The notes under the pieces were generated by a model. The model had not been told where the DNA came from and ran no database searches. It was given only the letters and a program-made list of their open reading frames with translations. The translations under genes and the position numbers were made by a program. A DNA stretch of 51,885 nucleotides from Brevundimonas diminuta 3F5N (lineage in GTDB: Bacteria; Pseudomonadota; Alphaproteobacteria; Caulobacterales; Caulobacteraceae), in NCBI RefSeq assembly GCF_900163625.1, contig NZ_FUIE01000051.1, positions 1 to 51,885 of the forward strand, in the 5' to 3' direction. Shown one piece after another: positions 17,389 to 28,858 of the stretch; positions within the stretch are counted from its first letter, which is position 1, and the number at the start of each line of letters is the position of its first letter.

Positions 17389-19386
17389 ATGACCCTGACT
17401 CGACGCCTGCCCGCCGCCGCCCTCGCCCTGCTGCTCACCTCGGCCGCCTCGACCGCGCTCGCTCAGCAATGGACCGGCCCGCAGGCGCCGTCGGCGCCGA
17501 CGCCGCAGAACACGCCGCTGGCCCTGCCCCGCGCCCTGCCGCCGATCCCGGCGCCGACAGCCGAGGCCTATCCCGGCGTCATCCGCTATGAGGTCGACGC
17601 CACCGACGTCGAGAAGAAGATCGTCCGCGTGCGCCAGACCATCCCGGTCACCCCCGGCCCCCTGGTCCTGCTCTATCCGAAATTCCTGCCCGGCAACCAT
17701 GCGGCGACCGGCCCGATCCAGCTGGTATCGGGCGTGAGCGTCCAGGGCGGCGGGCAGCGCATCGACTGGCTGCGCGACACCATCGATCCCTACGCCTTCC
17801 ACATCGAGGTGCCGCAGGGCGTCAGCGAGATCACCGTCGACTTCCAGTGGCTGACCCAGCCGGACAGCTCGACCTGGCGCGTGGTCATGACGCCCGAGAT
17901 GGTCAACCTCCAGTGGGAGAAAGCCCTGCTCTATCCCGCGGGCTATCGCTCGACCGGCATCACCTTCGCCCCGTCGATCCGCCTGCCGCAGGGCTGGAAA
18001 TACGGCGTGGCGCTGGATACCGAAAGCTTCGTCGACGGCCTGGCTACCTTCAAGCCGACCGACCTCTACACCCTGATCGACAGCCCCCTGTTCGGCGGCG
18101 CCAACTTCCAGCGCATAGCCATCGACCCGCGCCGAGGCGACGGCGAAGGCGCGGTCCACCTGAACATCGTCGCCGATGCGGCCAAGGATCTGGCCCCCAC
18201 GGCCGAGCAACTGGGCTGGTTCGAGAACCTGGTCACGCAGTCCGACCGCCTGTTCGGCGCCCGCCCCTATGACCGTTACGACTTCCTGGTGGCCGCCACG
18301 GCGAAAATGGGCGGCATCGGGCTGGAGCATCACCGCTCGTCCGAGAACTCGGTCCCGACCGATTTCTTCACCAGCTGGGGCAAGAACCTGGGCGCCGTCG
18401 GCCTGCTGCCGCACGAGTTCGTCCACGCCTGGAACGGCAAGCGCCAGCGCCCGGTCGATGAACTGACCGCCAACCACAACATCCCGACCCAGAACACGCT
18501 TCTGTGGGTCTATGAGGGCCAGACGGAATACTGGGGCGACGTGCTGACGGCGCGCTCTGGCCTGGCGTCCAAGGCCGACATCCTGACCAGCTTCGCCGAG
18601 GTCGCGGCCTTCTACGACAACCAGCCGGGCCGCGAATGGCGCCCGCTGCAGGATACGAACAACCACAACCTGCTCGGCTACCGCACCTCGAACCCCTATT
18701 CGTCGTGGATGCGCGGCACCGGCGACTACTACCGCGAGGCCCTGCTGATCTGGCTGGACGCCGACACCCTGATCCGCGAGGCGACGGGCGGCAAGAACTC
18801 GCTGGACGACTTCGCCAAGGGCTTCTTCGGCGGCGACAACGGCTCCTGGGCGCCGCGCGGCTATACGTTCGACGACGTGGTCGCGGCGCTGAACGCCGTC
18901 CATCCGCACGACTGGGCGACCTTCCTGCGCACGCGCCTGGACGCTGCCGGCCCAGACGCCAGGGCCCCGCTGGACGGTCTGGCGCGCGGCGGCTACCGCC
19001 TGACCTACACGGACAGCCTGACGGCGGACGAGAAACGCATCCAGTCGGGCTGGGCCAACGACTTCCAGTATTCCCTGGGCTTCACCCTGTCCTCGTCGAA
19101 CAAGCTGACCGGCGTCCGCTGGGGCGGCCGCGCCTTCGAGGCCGACATCGGGCCGGGCTGGGAGCTGGTGGCCGTCAACGACATCGCCGCCTCAGCCGAG
19201 AAACTGCGCGACGCCGTCACCGCCGCCAAGGGAACCGACGCCCCGATCCGTCTGCTGCTCAAGAACGGCGACCGCTACCGCACCGTCGATTTCGACTATC
19301 ACGACGGCCTACGCTACCCGCGCCTGGAACGGATTCCCAGCACGCCGGATCGGCTGGGCGACATTCTCAGCCCGCGCCGCCGCTAA
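17389..19386 (+). CDS. M61-family glycyl aminopeptidase-like protein, copy 2
   Basis: 665 residues, similar to copy 1 along its whole length. The Sec signal ends about residue 26 (STALAQQ). The zinc site is His342-Glu343-x-x-His346 (HEFVHAWNGK) with Glu376 in VYEGQTEYWG. A PDZ-like region follows near residues 570-640 (GGRAFEADIGPGWELVAVND). Both copies end in the same IP/GTPDRLGDILSPRRR tail. It differs from copy 1 mainly by a longer proline-rich N-terminus. Tandem duplication is the simplest origin; whether the two differ in substrate cannot be read from sequence. Confidence 0.88.
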   Translation: MTLTRRLPAAALALLLTSAASTALAQQWTGPQAPSAPTPQNTPLALPRALPPIPAPTAEAYPGVIRYEVDATDVEKKIVRVRQTIPVTPGPLVLLYPKFLPGNHAATGPIQLVSGVSVQGGGQRIDWLRDTIDPYAFHIEVPQGVSEITVDFQWLTQPDSSTWRVVMTPEMVNLQWEKALLYPAGYRSTGITFAPSIRLPQGWKYGVALDTESFVDGLATFKPTDLYTLIDSPLFGGANFQRIAIDPRRGDGEGAVHLNIVADAAKDLAPTAEQLGWFENLVTQSDRLFGARPYDRYDFLVAATAKMGGIGLEHHRSSENSVPTDFFTSWGKNLGAVGLLPHEFVHAWNGKRQRPVDELTANHNIPTQNTLLWVYEGQTEYWGDVLTARSGLASKADILTSFAEVAAFYDNQPGREWRPLQDTNNHNLLGYRTSNPYSSWMRGTGDYYREALLIWLDADTLIREATGGKNSLDDFAKGFFGGDNGSWAPRGYTFDDVVAALNAVHPHDWATFLRTRLDAAGPDARAPLDGLARGGYRLTYTDSLTADEKRIQSGWANDFQYSLGFTLSSSNKLTGVRWGGRAFEADIGPGWELVAVNDIAASAEKLRDAVTAAKGTDAPIRLLLKNGDRYRTVDFDYHDGLRYPRLERIPSTPDRLGDILSPRRR

Positions 19387-19479
19387 GGGTCTCGAGGCGC
19401 GCCGAGCAGATGACGGCTTGGCGCGATGGGCCGGGGCGGTTTAACCTGTCGGAGACGGGCGCCGCTTCGGACCGCCCAC

Positions 19480-20607
19480 ATGAGAACTCGGCCCATGCCG
19501 GAGACCCCTGGCGCGCCCGGACGGCGCGACACGCGGTCCCTGCCTCGGAGGCCCCGCAACAGCGGAGCTTTCGATCGAGACGCGCCCCTCTACGGCGCGC
19601 TCGACCTGGGGACCAATAATTGCCGCCTGCTGATCGCGCGTCCGGCGCGTGACGGCTTTCGCGTGGTGGATTCGTTCAGCCGCATTGTGCGCCTGGGCGA
19701 GAGCCTGTCGCGCACTGGCCGCCTGGATGATCGGGCGATGGACCGGGCCTATGACGCCCTGGCCCTGTGCGCCGAGCGCCTGGTGCGCAAAGGCGTCGAC
19801 CCCAATCGCCTGACCGCCGTCGCCACCCAGGCCTGCCGCATGGCCGAAAACGGCCCCGCCTTCGTCGAGCGGGTGCGGCGCGGGACCGGCCTGCGGCTCA
19901 GAATCATCGATCCGTCCGAGGAAGCCGCCCTGTCGGTTGCGGGCTGCCTGAACCTGTTCGATCCGCGCGCCGAGGCGGTGCTGGTGATCGACGTAGGCGG
20001 CGGCTCGACCGAACTGTCCTGGCTGATGAAGGGGCCGCGCGGTTTCGAGACCGCAGCCTGGATGTCGGCGCCCCTGGGCGTGGTCAGCCTGGCCGAACGC
20101 CACCCCGAACCGGATGGCAGCCCGCCCGAGTGGTATGAAGCCATGGTCGCCGACTTCGGCGCCGCCATCGCCACGGGCGGTCCCGAAGGCTCCGACTTCC
20201 TGGCGCGCGTCGACGCAGGACGCGGCCACCTGGTCGGCACCTCCGGCGCCATCACCAGCCTGGCGGGCATTCACCTGGAGCTGAAACGCTATCAGCGCGA
20301 TCTGGTCGACGGCCTCTGGATGACGCGCGGCGACTGCGAAAGAGCGGCCGACCGCCTGATCGCCCTCGGTCCCGCCGGGCGCGCGGCAGAGAACTGCATC
20401 GGGCCGGACCGCGCCGATCTGGTGCTGGCGGGCGCGGCGATTCTGGAAGCGGTTCAGCGCGCCTGGCCGTGCGAACGGGTGCGCGTGGCCGACCGCGGCC
20501 TGCGCGAAGGCCTGCTGCTGCAGAAGATGCGCGAAGACCGGCAACCGAAACCGCGTCGGCGCCGGCGTCGCAAACGCAGCGGCGGGAACGGCGCTTCAAG
20601 CGAATAG
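19480..20607 (+). CDS. Ppx/GppA-family phosphatase
   Basis: 375 residues from ATG 19480; ATG 19495 is also possible and the true start is uncertain because the N-terminal 35 residues are basic and not conserved in the family. The ASKHA-fold phosphate-binding motifs are present: ALDLGTNNCRLLIA near residue 45 and VIDVGGGSTELSW near 168. The family hydrolyses polyphosphate or pppGpp. The length (about 310 residues for the domain) matches the short single-domain form without a C-terminal HD domain. The C-terminus is very basic (PRRRRRRKR). It is convergent with the cyclophilin gene, seven bases apart. Confidence 0.85.
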   Translation: MRTRPMPETPGAPGRRDTRSLPRRPRNSGAFDRDAPLYGALDLGTNNCRLLIARPARDGFRVVDSFSRIVRLGESLSRTGRLDDRAMDRAYDALALCAERLVRKGVDPNRLTAVATQACRMAENGPAFVERVRRGTGLRLRIIDPSEEAALSVAGCLNLFDPRAEAVLVIDVGGGSTELSWLMKGPRGFETAAWMSAPLGVVSLAERHPEPDGSPPEWYEAMVADFGAAIATGGPEGSDFLARVDAGRGHLVGTSGAITSLAGIHLELKRYQRDLVDGLWMTRGDCERAADRLIALGPAGRAAENCIGPDRADLVLAGAAILEAVQRAWPCERVRVADRGLREGLLLQKMREDRQPKPRRRRRRKRSGGNGASSE

Positions 20608-20613
20608 GCGGGG

Positions 20614-21507
20614 TCAGTCCACCTCGACCGGCAGGTCGATGTCGCACACCGAAAAGTCCGCGCCCCTGGCCGCCCGCGTGGTCTCCACCAGGGCGCGGAA
20701 CGGCGCGCTCGAGGCGCTCAACACCCGCACGGACGGCCGCTCGCCCTCGGCCATGTCGCCCGCCACGCGCACGCGCGTCATGCGGTCAGGCTCGGTCACG
20801 ATGCCGTCCGGATTGGGGCTGAACTTCAGGGCGCGCACGACGTCCAGACCAGACACGACCCGTCCCCAGACCGTGTAGCGTTTGTCGAGCGCCGGATAGG
20901 GCTGGCGCATCAGGAAGAACTGGCTGTTGGCGCTGTCGGGCGCATCGTCGCGCGCCATGCCCGCGACGCCGGGACAATACAGGCCCCAGGCGTGGACCTT
21001 GCCGTCCGCCGTCGTCCTCATCACGGCGTCAGGCTGGGTCTGCACCGGCAAGGACTGGACGAAGCCGACCAGAGCGCCCGCAGGGGCCGCCACGGCGACG
21101 AACGGCGTCTGCGCGTCACGGCGGAAGGTGAACTCGGCCTTCAGGTCCGGATGCCAGCTCTGGCCCTCGCCCGTGCCCAGCGGATCGCCGGTCTGGGCCA
21201 TGAAGGCGTCGATGACCCGGTGCCACGGCACGCCGTCATAGAAACCCGCCTTGGCCAGCAGGCGGATACGGGCGACATGGCCGGGCGCGGCTTCTGGCGT
21301 CATCTCCACCAGGATGCGGCCCTTGCTGGTGTCGATAACCAGCAGATTGTCCGGCGCGACCGTCCGCCAATCGTCAGCGGCGATCGCCGGGGCCGCCTCA
21401 CTCGGCGCAGCGTCGCTGGGCGCCGGCGCCGCGTCCTGGGCCGACGCCGCGCTGGCCAGCAGGCAGGCCAGCAGCGCCGCCGCGATGGTCCGAAGTTCGT
21501 GCCTCAT
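20614..21507 (-). CDS. Exported cyclophilin-type peptidyl-prolyl isomerase, copy B
   Basis: 297 residues. Signal peptide to about residue 23 (ASAASAQ), an Ala/Pro-rich linker, then the cyclophilin domain. Catalytic Arg and Phe are in WHRVIDAFMAQTGDP, and Gln/Phe in NSQFFLM. The last pocket segment reads KRYTVWGRV where the second copy has GAYTVFGRV. It should assist folding of periplasmic proteins. ATG 21507 has a GGGAGGGG Shine-Dalgarno. It follows a paralogous cyclophilin by 35 bases and is the last gene of the gyrA-to-cyclophilin minus-strand run. Confidence 0.9.
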   Translation of the reverse strand: MRHELRTIAAALLACLLASAASAQDAAPAPSDAAPSEAAPAIAADDWRTVAPDNLLVIDTSKGRILVEMTPEAAPGHVARIRLLAKAGFYDGVPWHRVIDAFMAQTGDPLGTGEGQSWHPDLKAEFTFRRDAQTPFVAVAAPAGALVGFVQSLPVQTQPDAVMRTTADGKVHAWGLYCPGVAGMARDDAPDSANSQFFLMRQPYPALDKRYTVWGRVVSGLDVVRALKFSPNPDGIVTEPDRMTRVRVAGDMAEGERPSVRVLSASSAPFRALVETTRAARGADFSVCDIDLPVEVD

Positions 21508-21542
21508 GTTCCGCGCCCCTCCCCTGGCGTGGATGATCGCCG

Positions 21543-22394
21543 TCAGCCGCCTTGAACCGGCAGTTGGACGTCGCAGATGCCGAAGGACGCGCCCTTCTCG
21601 GCCCGCGCCGCCTCGACGGCGGCGTTGAACGGCGCCGAACCGGGCACAGCGACACGGATCGTCGGCCGCTCGGCCTCCGGCATGGCCGAGGCCAGCCGCG
21701 CCCGCGTCATGACATCCGCGTCGGCGCCGACAGCGCCGTCGTTGGCGTCATTGCCCGCCTTGAGCGCCTTCACCACGTCCAAGCCCTGCACCACCCGGCC
21801 GAAGACCGTGTAGGCGCCGTTCAGATTATCGTTCTGGCCCATCATCAGGTAGAATTGGCTGTTGGCGCTGTCGGGCGAACCGGCGCGCGCCATGCCCGCC
21901 ACGCCGGGGCAGAACAGCCCCTGGGCCGAGGTCTTGAAGTCCGCCGTGACGAACATCTGGGCGTCGGGCTGGGTCACCACCGGGATTGAGCCCATGATGC
22001 CGCGCAGGCCCGGCCCGCTGTTCTCGACCGGGGCGAAGCCGCTGTCGCGGCCGCGACGGAAGGTGAACTCGCCCTTCAGGTCCGGCAGTTCGCTGCCGCC
22101 CGCGCCGGTGCCCTGGGGGTCGCCGGTCTGGGCCATGAAGTTCGGGATGACGCGGTGGAATTTCAGCCCGTCATAAAAGCCCTGATTGGTCAGGGTGCGG
22201 ATGCGCTCGATGTGGTTCGGCGCCGCGCGCGGCTCCAGCTCCACCAGGATGCGGCCCTTGGCCGTGTCGATCACCCACAGGTTCTCAGGCGACACCGTGC
22301 GCCAATCACTCGACATGGCGCTCGACTGAGCCATTGCTCCGCCGGCCAGCAGGGCCATGCCCGCCGCCAGCGCCATCACAGACTTGATCTTCAA
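21543..22394 (-). CDS. Exported cyclophilin-type peptidyl-prolyl isomerase, copy A (TTG start)
   Basis: 283 residues from TTG 22394. This start is chosen because GAGG (22401-22404) lies six bases upstream and it gives a normal signal peptide, MKIKSVMALAAGMALLAGGAMAQ, with cleavage after AMA. A TTG at 22406 overlapping the coaD stop is possible but has no properly spaced Shine-Dalgarno. The domain shows FHRVIPNFMAQTGDPQGTG, SANSQFYLMMG and GAYTVFGRVVQG, all expected for an active bacterial cyclophilin. It is translationally close to coaD and followed by a paralogue, which suggests local duplication. Confidence 0.9.
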   Translation of the reverse strand: MKIKSVMALAAGMALLAGGAMAQSSAMSSDWRTVSPENLWVIDTAKGRILVELEPRAAPNHIERIRTLTNQGFYDGLKFHRVIPNFMAQTGDPQGTGAGGSELPDLKGEFTFRRGRDSGFAPVENSGPGLRGIMGSIPVVTQPDAQMFVTADFKTSAQGLFCPGVAGMARAGSPDSANSQFYLMMGQNDNLNGAYTVFGRVVQGLDVVKALKAGNDANDGAVGADADVMTRARLASAMPEAERPTIRVAVPGSAPFNAAVEAARAEKGASFGICDVQLPVQGG

Positions 22395-22402
22395 ACCCGA
22401 CC

Positions 22403-22888
22403 TCAACCCTTCTTGACCTTGGCCAACACGCTCGCGGCGACCGCCGGGCTGACGAAGCTGTCGATCCGGCCGTCCAGCCGGGCGATTTCCTTCACCAGTC
22501 GCGAGGCGATGGCCTGATGCCGCGGATCGGCCATCAGGAACACCGTCTCTATGTCGCTGTTGAGGCGCTGATTCATCGCCGTCATCTGGAACTCATACTC
22601 GAAATCGGCGACGGCGCGCAGACCGCGTATGATGACGCTGGCGTCCAGTTCCTCGGCGAAGTGCATCAGCAGGCTGGAAAAGGGCCGCACCTCGATGTCG
22701 GCGTTGAAACGCGCCACCTCGGCCTTGAGCATCTCAACCCGCTCGGCGGTGGTGAACAGCGGGCCCTTGTCGTCGTTCTGGGCGACGCCGATGACCAGTC
22801 GGTCCACCAGCTTGACCGCCCGCCCGATGATATCGAGATGACCGTTGGTGACCGGATCGAAGGTGCCCGGATAAAGTCCGATACGCAT
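22403..22888 (-). CDS. coaD: Phosphopantetheine adenylyltransferase
   Basis: 161 residues from ATG 22888 (MRIGLYPGTFDPVTNGHLDI), with GGGAGG nine bases upstream; an ATG 18 bases earlier would add MGRPLA and is not favoured. This cytoplasmic enzyme adds AMP to 4'-phosphopantetheine in CoA biosynthesis. The nucleotidyltransferase motif TNGH (HxGH-type), the RGLRAVADFEYE segment and the C-terminal ISSR-like stretch (ASRLVKEIA) are present. It sits downstream of gyrA and the aminotransferase gene. Confidence 0.96.
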   Translation of the reverse strand: MRIGLYPGTFDPVTNGHLDIIGRAVKLVDRLVIGVAQNDDKGPLFTTAERVEMLKAEVARFNADIEVRPFSSLLMHFAEELDASVIIRGLRAVADFEYEFQMTAMNQRLNSDIETVFLMADPRHQAIASRLVKEIARLDGRIDSFVSPAVAASVLAKVKKG

Positions 22889-22942
22889 GGCCAGCGGCCT
22901 CCCCATCGTTTGGGTCCGTTTAGCAGGTGCGAAATGAACGGC

Positions 22943-23746
22943 CTAGATTTTCTGACGCGGCTGTGATCGCCAAAGGGCGCCTATCTGCTGCACCGCATCC
23001 GTCGCGCCGATGAAGACATGGCCCTCGACGGCCGCGATTTCCGCCGCGGGCGTGGCGCTGTTGCACAGGAAGGCCCCGTCAAACCGGGGCAGGTCCGACA
23101 GGCGCACGACCTCGGTCCGCTGCGGCGATCCGGCGCGGTCCAACGCCTCGCGGATCAGGGCCTGCGCCACGCCGTCCAGCATGGGCGCGTCCGGCCAGAC
23201 CACCGTCTCGCCCTGAATGAAGCCGACATTCCACAGCGAGCCTTCGGAAATTCGGCCCTCGTCGTCGGTGAACAGGGCGTCGTCATAGCCCGCCAGTCGC
23301 GCCAGTCGCCGCGCTCGCAACAAGCCCATCGCAGCGACATGCTTCAGATGCGGCGTCTCGCGCACATGAACCTGGCTTTGCAGGCGCACCCCGTGCGGCA
23401 GGGGCGACGGCGGCGCCGAGACGCTGATCATCACCTGCGGCGCGCCGATCCAGTCCGGCCGACGCAGGGAAAGCTCGTTTGAAAACAGGCTGATGCGCAG
23501 CCACGCGTCCATCCGCCCCGCCAGGGCCGCACGCATCAGATCGCGCAGGCGTTCTTCGGCGACCGCCTCGCCGAACAGCTCGATCGCCGAGCGGTTAAGG
23601 CGATCCAGATGGCGGTCCAGCCCGCGAACTTCGCCCCCTTCCACGCGGAAAGAGGTCAGGGCGCCGTAGTTGATCAGGGCCTGATGGCCCAGATCCTCAA
23701 CCCCGGCAGGACGGCCGTCGATCCAGAGTTCAGGAGCGACGGCCAT
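22943..23746 (-). CDS. Class IV aminotransferase (PabC / branched-chain family)
   Basis: 267 residues, the length of fold-type IV PLP enzymes such as 4-amino-4-deoxychorismate lyase. Lys135 in HLKHVAAMG is the probable Schiff-base lysine and Glu168 in ISEGSLWNVG is the usual pyridine-N partner. FLCNSATPAAEI near residue 225 corresponds to the phosphate-binding turn. No pabB lies beside it, so aminodeoxychorismate lyase, D-amino acid or branched-chain aminotransferase activities are all possible. It starts six bases after the gyrA stop, so it is probably co-transcribed with it. Confidence 0.85.
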   Translation of the reverse strand: MAVAPELWIDGRPAGVEDLGHQALINYGALTSFRVEGGEVRGLDRHLDRLNRSAIELFGEAVAEERLRDLMRAALAGRMDAWLRISLFSNELSLRRPDWIGAPQVMISVSAPPSPLPHGVRLQSQVHVRETPHLKHVAAMGLLRARRLARLAGYDDALFTDDEGRISEGSLWNVGFIQGETVVWPDAPMLDGVAQALIREALDRAGSPQRTEVVRLSDLPRFDGAFLCNSATPAAEIAAVEGHVFIGATDAVQQIGALWRSQPRQKI

Positions 23747-23752
23747 GCAGGA

Positions 23753-26524
<2,772 letters not shown>

Positions 26525-26647
26525 GGAAATCAGGCTTTAGATGGCCGGAATCGGAACGTGATCCGCTATTCAGGTTTCTATCATCAGGGGGCCGTGGTGG
26601 CAAAGAAACGCCGCTGAAATCCCCGCGTATAAAAGGACAGGAAATTC

Positions 26648-27259
26648 ATGCGTTTGACCCCAGCCGTTTTCATCGCTCCCAGCGTTCTGGCGATCGCTCT
26701 CGTCGCCGGCGCCGCCTCGGCGCAACAGCATGCGGGCCATGCAGGCCATACGCCGGATCAACACGCCTCGCACATGGCCATGATGCGCGCTGCGCCCGGC
26801 CAGACCTCGCAGGTCGCCATCATCAACGGCCAGGGCGCCGACATCGGCAAGGCCACCCTGACGCAAGGCTCGACCGGCCTGCTGATCAAGGTCGAGGCTG
26901 CGGGCCTGACGCCCGGCTGGCACGGCATCCACATCCACGCCACGGGCGAGTGCGAGGCGCCCTTCACCTCGGCCGGCGCCCATATCAATCACGGCGATCC
27001 CAAGAAGCCCCACGGCCTGCTGAACGCCGAGGGCCCCGATGACGGCGACCTGCCCAACGTCTTCGCCGACGCCGCCGGCGCCGTGAACGCCGAGGTCTTC
27101 ACCAGCCACGCCCGCCTGTCGCAGAACGGCCCCGGCCAGTGGCTGCTGGACGCCGACGGCTCGGCCCTGGTGATCCACGCCAACGCCGACGACCATTCCA
27201 GCCAGCCGATCGGCGGCGCGGGCGACCGCGTGGCCTGCGCGGTCATCAAGGCGCAGTAA
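26648..27259 (+). CDS. sodC: Cu/Zn superoxide dismutase-like protein with altered zinc site
   Basis: 203 residues. The signal peptide ends near residue 25 (AASAQ), then a His/Met-rich stretch (QQHAGHAGHTPDQHASHMAMM, residues 26-46) could bind copper. The SodC core has copper ligands His95, His97 and His177, bridging His112, zinc ligand His122, Asp134, the disulfide cysteines 102 and 197, and the active-site Arg194. The second zinc histidine, normally in HxGDLP, is Asp131 (DDGDLPN). SodC removes superoxide in the periplasm. AGGA five bases before ATG supports the start. Activity with the changed ligand is uncertain. Confidence 0.88.
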   Translation: MRLTPAVFIAPSVLAIALVAGAASAQQHAGHAGHTPDQHASHMAMMRAAPGQTSQVAIINGQGADIGKATLTQGSTGLLIKVEAAGLTPGWHGIHIHATGECEAPFTSAGAHINHGDPKKPHGLLNAEGPDDGDLPNVFADAAGAVNAEVFTSHARLSQNGPGQWLLDADGSALVIHANADDHSSQPIGGAGDRVACAVIKAQ

Positions 27260-27264
27260 GCAAC

Positions 27265-28227
27265 CTAAACCTTGGCGGGAGCGCCGGCGCGCAAGCCGCG
27301 CTCCCCCAGGGCCACCGTGACCACGCCCGCCAGGGCGATCGCCACGCCGGTCAGAATCTGCGGCGTCAGCACATCGCCCATGAACAGCCCGCCGATCATG
27401 ATCGACACCAGAGGCGAGCCCAGCAGATAGGGCGTCACCCGCCCGGCCTCGCGCCGCTGCACCAGCCAGAACATCAGACTGGTCGCGAACACGGACGAGA
27501 TCACCCCCGCCCAGACCAGGGTGCCCCACACCAGCGGCGTCGCCGCCTTGGCCGCCTCCCACTGCCCCGTCTCGAACAAGGCCGAGCCCAGAGTCAGGGC
27601 CGGAAAGGCCATCAGCGCCAGCAGGCCCTGCATCTTCAGCGGCGGGATCGAGGTCGTGCGCCGCGCGATCACCGTCGTCAGCGCCCAGGCCGAGGCGCCA
27701 AGCGCCCCCACCAGGATGGCCTTCCAGTCCTGCAGGGCATGGGGGTCCAGCGTCATCCAGGCCACGCCCAGGAAGGCGATCACCAGGCCGACTGTCGCCA
27801 TCCGTGAAATCCGCTCGCCCAGCAGCAGGAAGGCGAACAGCGACGTCAGTGGAATCCAAAGCTGGGTCGCCACCGTCACCGGGCTGACGTCATTGGCCAA
27901 CCAGAAGGCCAGGTAGATCAGGCCGTAGTGGATCGGCCCGCCCACCACGGCGATGATCAGCAGGCTCTTCCAGTTCGGAAACGGCGGCCGCACGAACCAG
28001 ACCAGGCAGGCCGCGGCGATGGCGAAACGCAGCGCCCCCGTCATCAGCGGCGGCAACACCTCGGTCGCGACCTTGGCGGCGGCGTTATTCACCCCCCAGA
28101 TGACCAGAACGGCCACGATGGCGGCGATCTCGAGCGGCGTCAGCGCGTGCGGTGCGGAGGAAGAGGAGGAACTGGACACGCCTCCATGCTTGCCACAGGG
28201 CGCGACGATTGGCCTCTCACGAAGCAT
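27265..28227 (-). CDS. EamA/DMT-family inner-membrane transporter
   Basis: 320 residues with about ten hydrophobic helices in two similar halves, the drug/metabolite transporter layout. The first half has IWGVNNAAAKVATEVLPPLMTGALRF, and the second WGTLVWAGVISSVFATSLMFWLVQRREAGRVTPYLLGSPLV. Exported metabolites in this family include amino acids and their derivatives; the substrate is not predictable here. The N-terminus is uncertain: ATG 28227 gives a serine-rich leader, while a GTG at 28179 is also possible. Convergent with sodC, five bases between stops. Confidence 0.88.
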   Translation of the reverse strand: MLRERPIVAPCGKHGGVSSSSSSSAPHALTPLEIAAIVAVLVIWGVNNAAAKVATEVLPPLMTGALRFAIAAACLVWFVRPPFPNWKSLLIIAVVGGPIHYGLIYLAFWLANDVSPVTVATQLWIPLTSLFAFLLLGERISRMATVGLVIAFLGVAWMTLDPHALQDWKAILVGALGASAWALTTVIARRTTSIPPLKMQGLLALMAFPALTLGSALFETGQWEAAKAATPLVWGTLVWAGVISSVFATSLMFWLVQRREAGRVTPYLLGSPLVSIMIGGLFMGDVLTPQILTGVAIALAGVVTVALGERGLRAGAPAKV

Positions 28228-28291
28228 GACCGCAGGTTACCCCCGCGACCACCTCTGCCCTGACGCCATGAACCAGCTTATAGAGGCCGCC

Positions 28292-28858
28292 ATGAAGACC
28301 CCTGCCCTGCTGTCCGCCCTCGCCGTCCTGACCGCCTGCGTCGTCGCCGCGCCCGCCATGGCCGAGCCTACGCTCGTCGTCTCGCCTCAACCCCTGCCGA
28401 TCGACGACGCCCGACCGCGCGTCTTCCTGGGCGGCAGCATCGACATGGGCGGCGCGCCGGACTGGCAGGCGGCGCTGACGCGGGCTCTGGGCGACATGGA
28501 CGTGACCGTCCTGAACCCCCGCCGTCCCGACTGGAACCCCGCCTGGCGGCCCGAGGCGGACGAGCCCGAGTTCCGTCGTCAGGTCGAATGGGAATTGGCC
28601 GCTCTGGAAAACGCCGACGTCATCGTCATGTATTTCGCGCCGGGCACGCAAAGCCCGATCAGCCTGCTTGAAATGGGCCTGCATGCGCGCGGCGGAAAGC
28701 TGATCGTCCTGGCCCCCGAAGGCTTCTGGCGCAAGGGCAACGTCGACATCACCGCCCGCGCCTACGGCGTGCGCCAGGTGCAGACGATGGACGAACTGAC
28801 CGCCGCCGTCCGCCAGGCCCTGACCGAGGTCGCCGACAAGGGCCGCTTCGCGCGCTAG
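28292..28858 (+). CDS. Exported nucleoside 2-deoxyribosyltransferase-like protein
   Basis: 188 residues from ATG 28292, with GAGG five bases upstream. Residues 1-24 form a signal peptide (ALAVLTACVVAAPAMAE); LTAC could also be a lipobox. The rest matches the Nuc_deoxyrib_tr2 pattern: VFLGGSIDMGGAPDWQ, LNPRRPDWNPAW, QVEWELAALENADVIVMYF, then QSPISLLEMGLHA and FWRKGNVDI. Glu in LLEMGL is the expected catalytic nucleophile. The family is normally cytoplasmic (nucleobase exchange or N-glycoside cleavage), so export is odd. The stop shares CTAG with the convergent gene. Confidence 0.82.
   Translation: MKTPALLSALAVLTACVVAAPAMAEPTLVVSPQPLPIDDARPRVFLGGSIDMGGAPDWQAALTRALGDMDVTVLNPRRPDWNPAWRPEADEPEFRRQVEWELAALENADVIVMYFAPGTQSPISLLEMGLHARGGKLIVLAPEGFWRKGNVDITARAYGVRQVQTMDELTAAVRQALTEVADKGRFAR

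Noticed and set aside
26561..26617. 19-codon GTG frame before sodC
   Set aside because: It has only a weak ribosome site and is the end of a long shadow frame; there is no supporting evidence.
26628..26633. TATAAA upstream of sodC as a -10 box
   Set aside because: A start from it would fall inside the Shine-Dalgarno of sodC, so it is unlikely to drive that gene.
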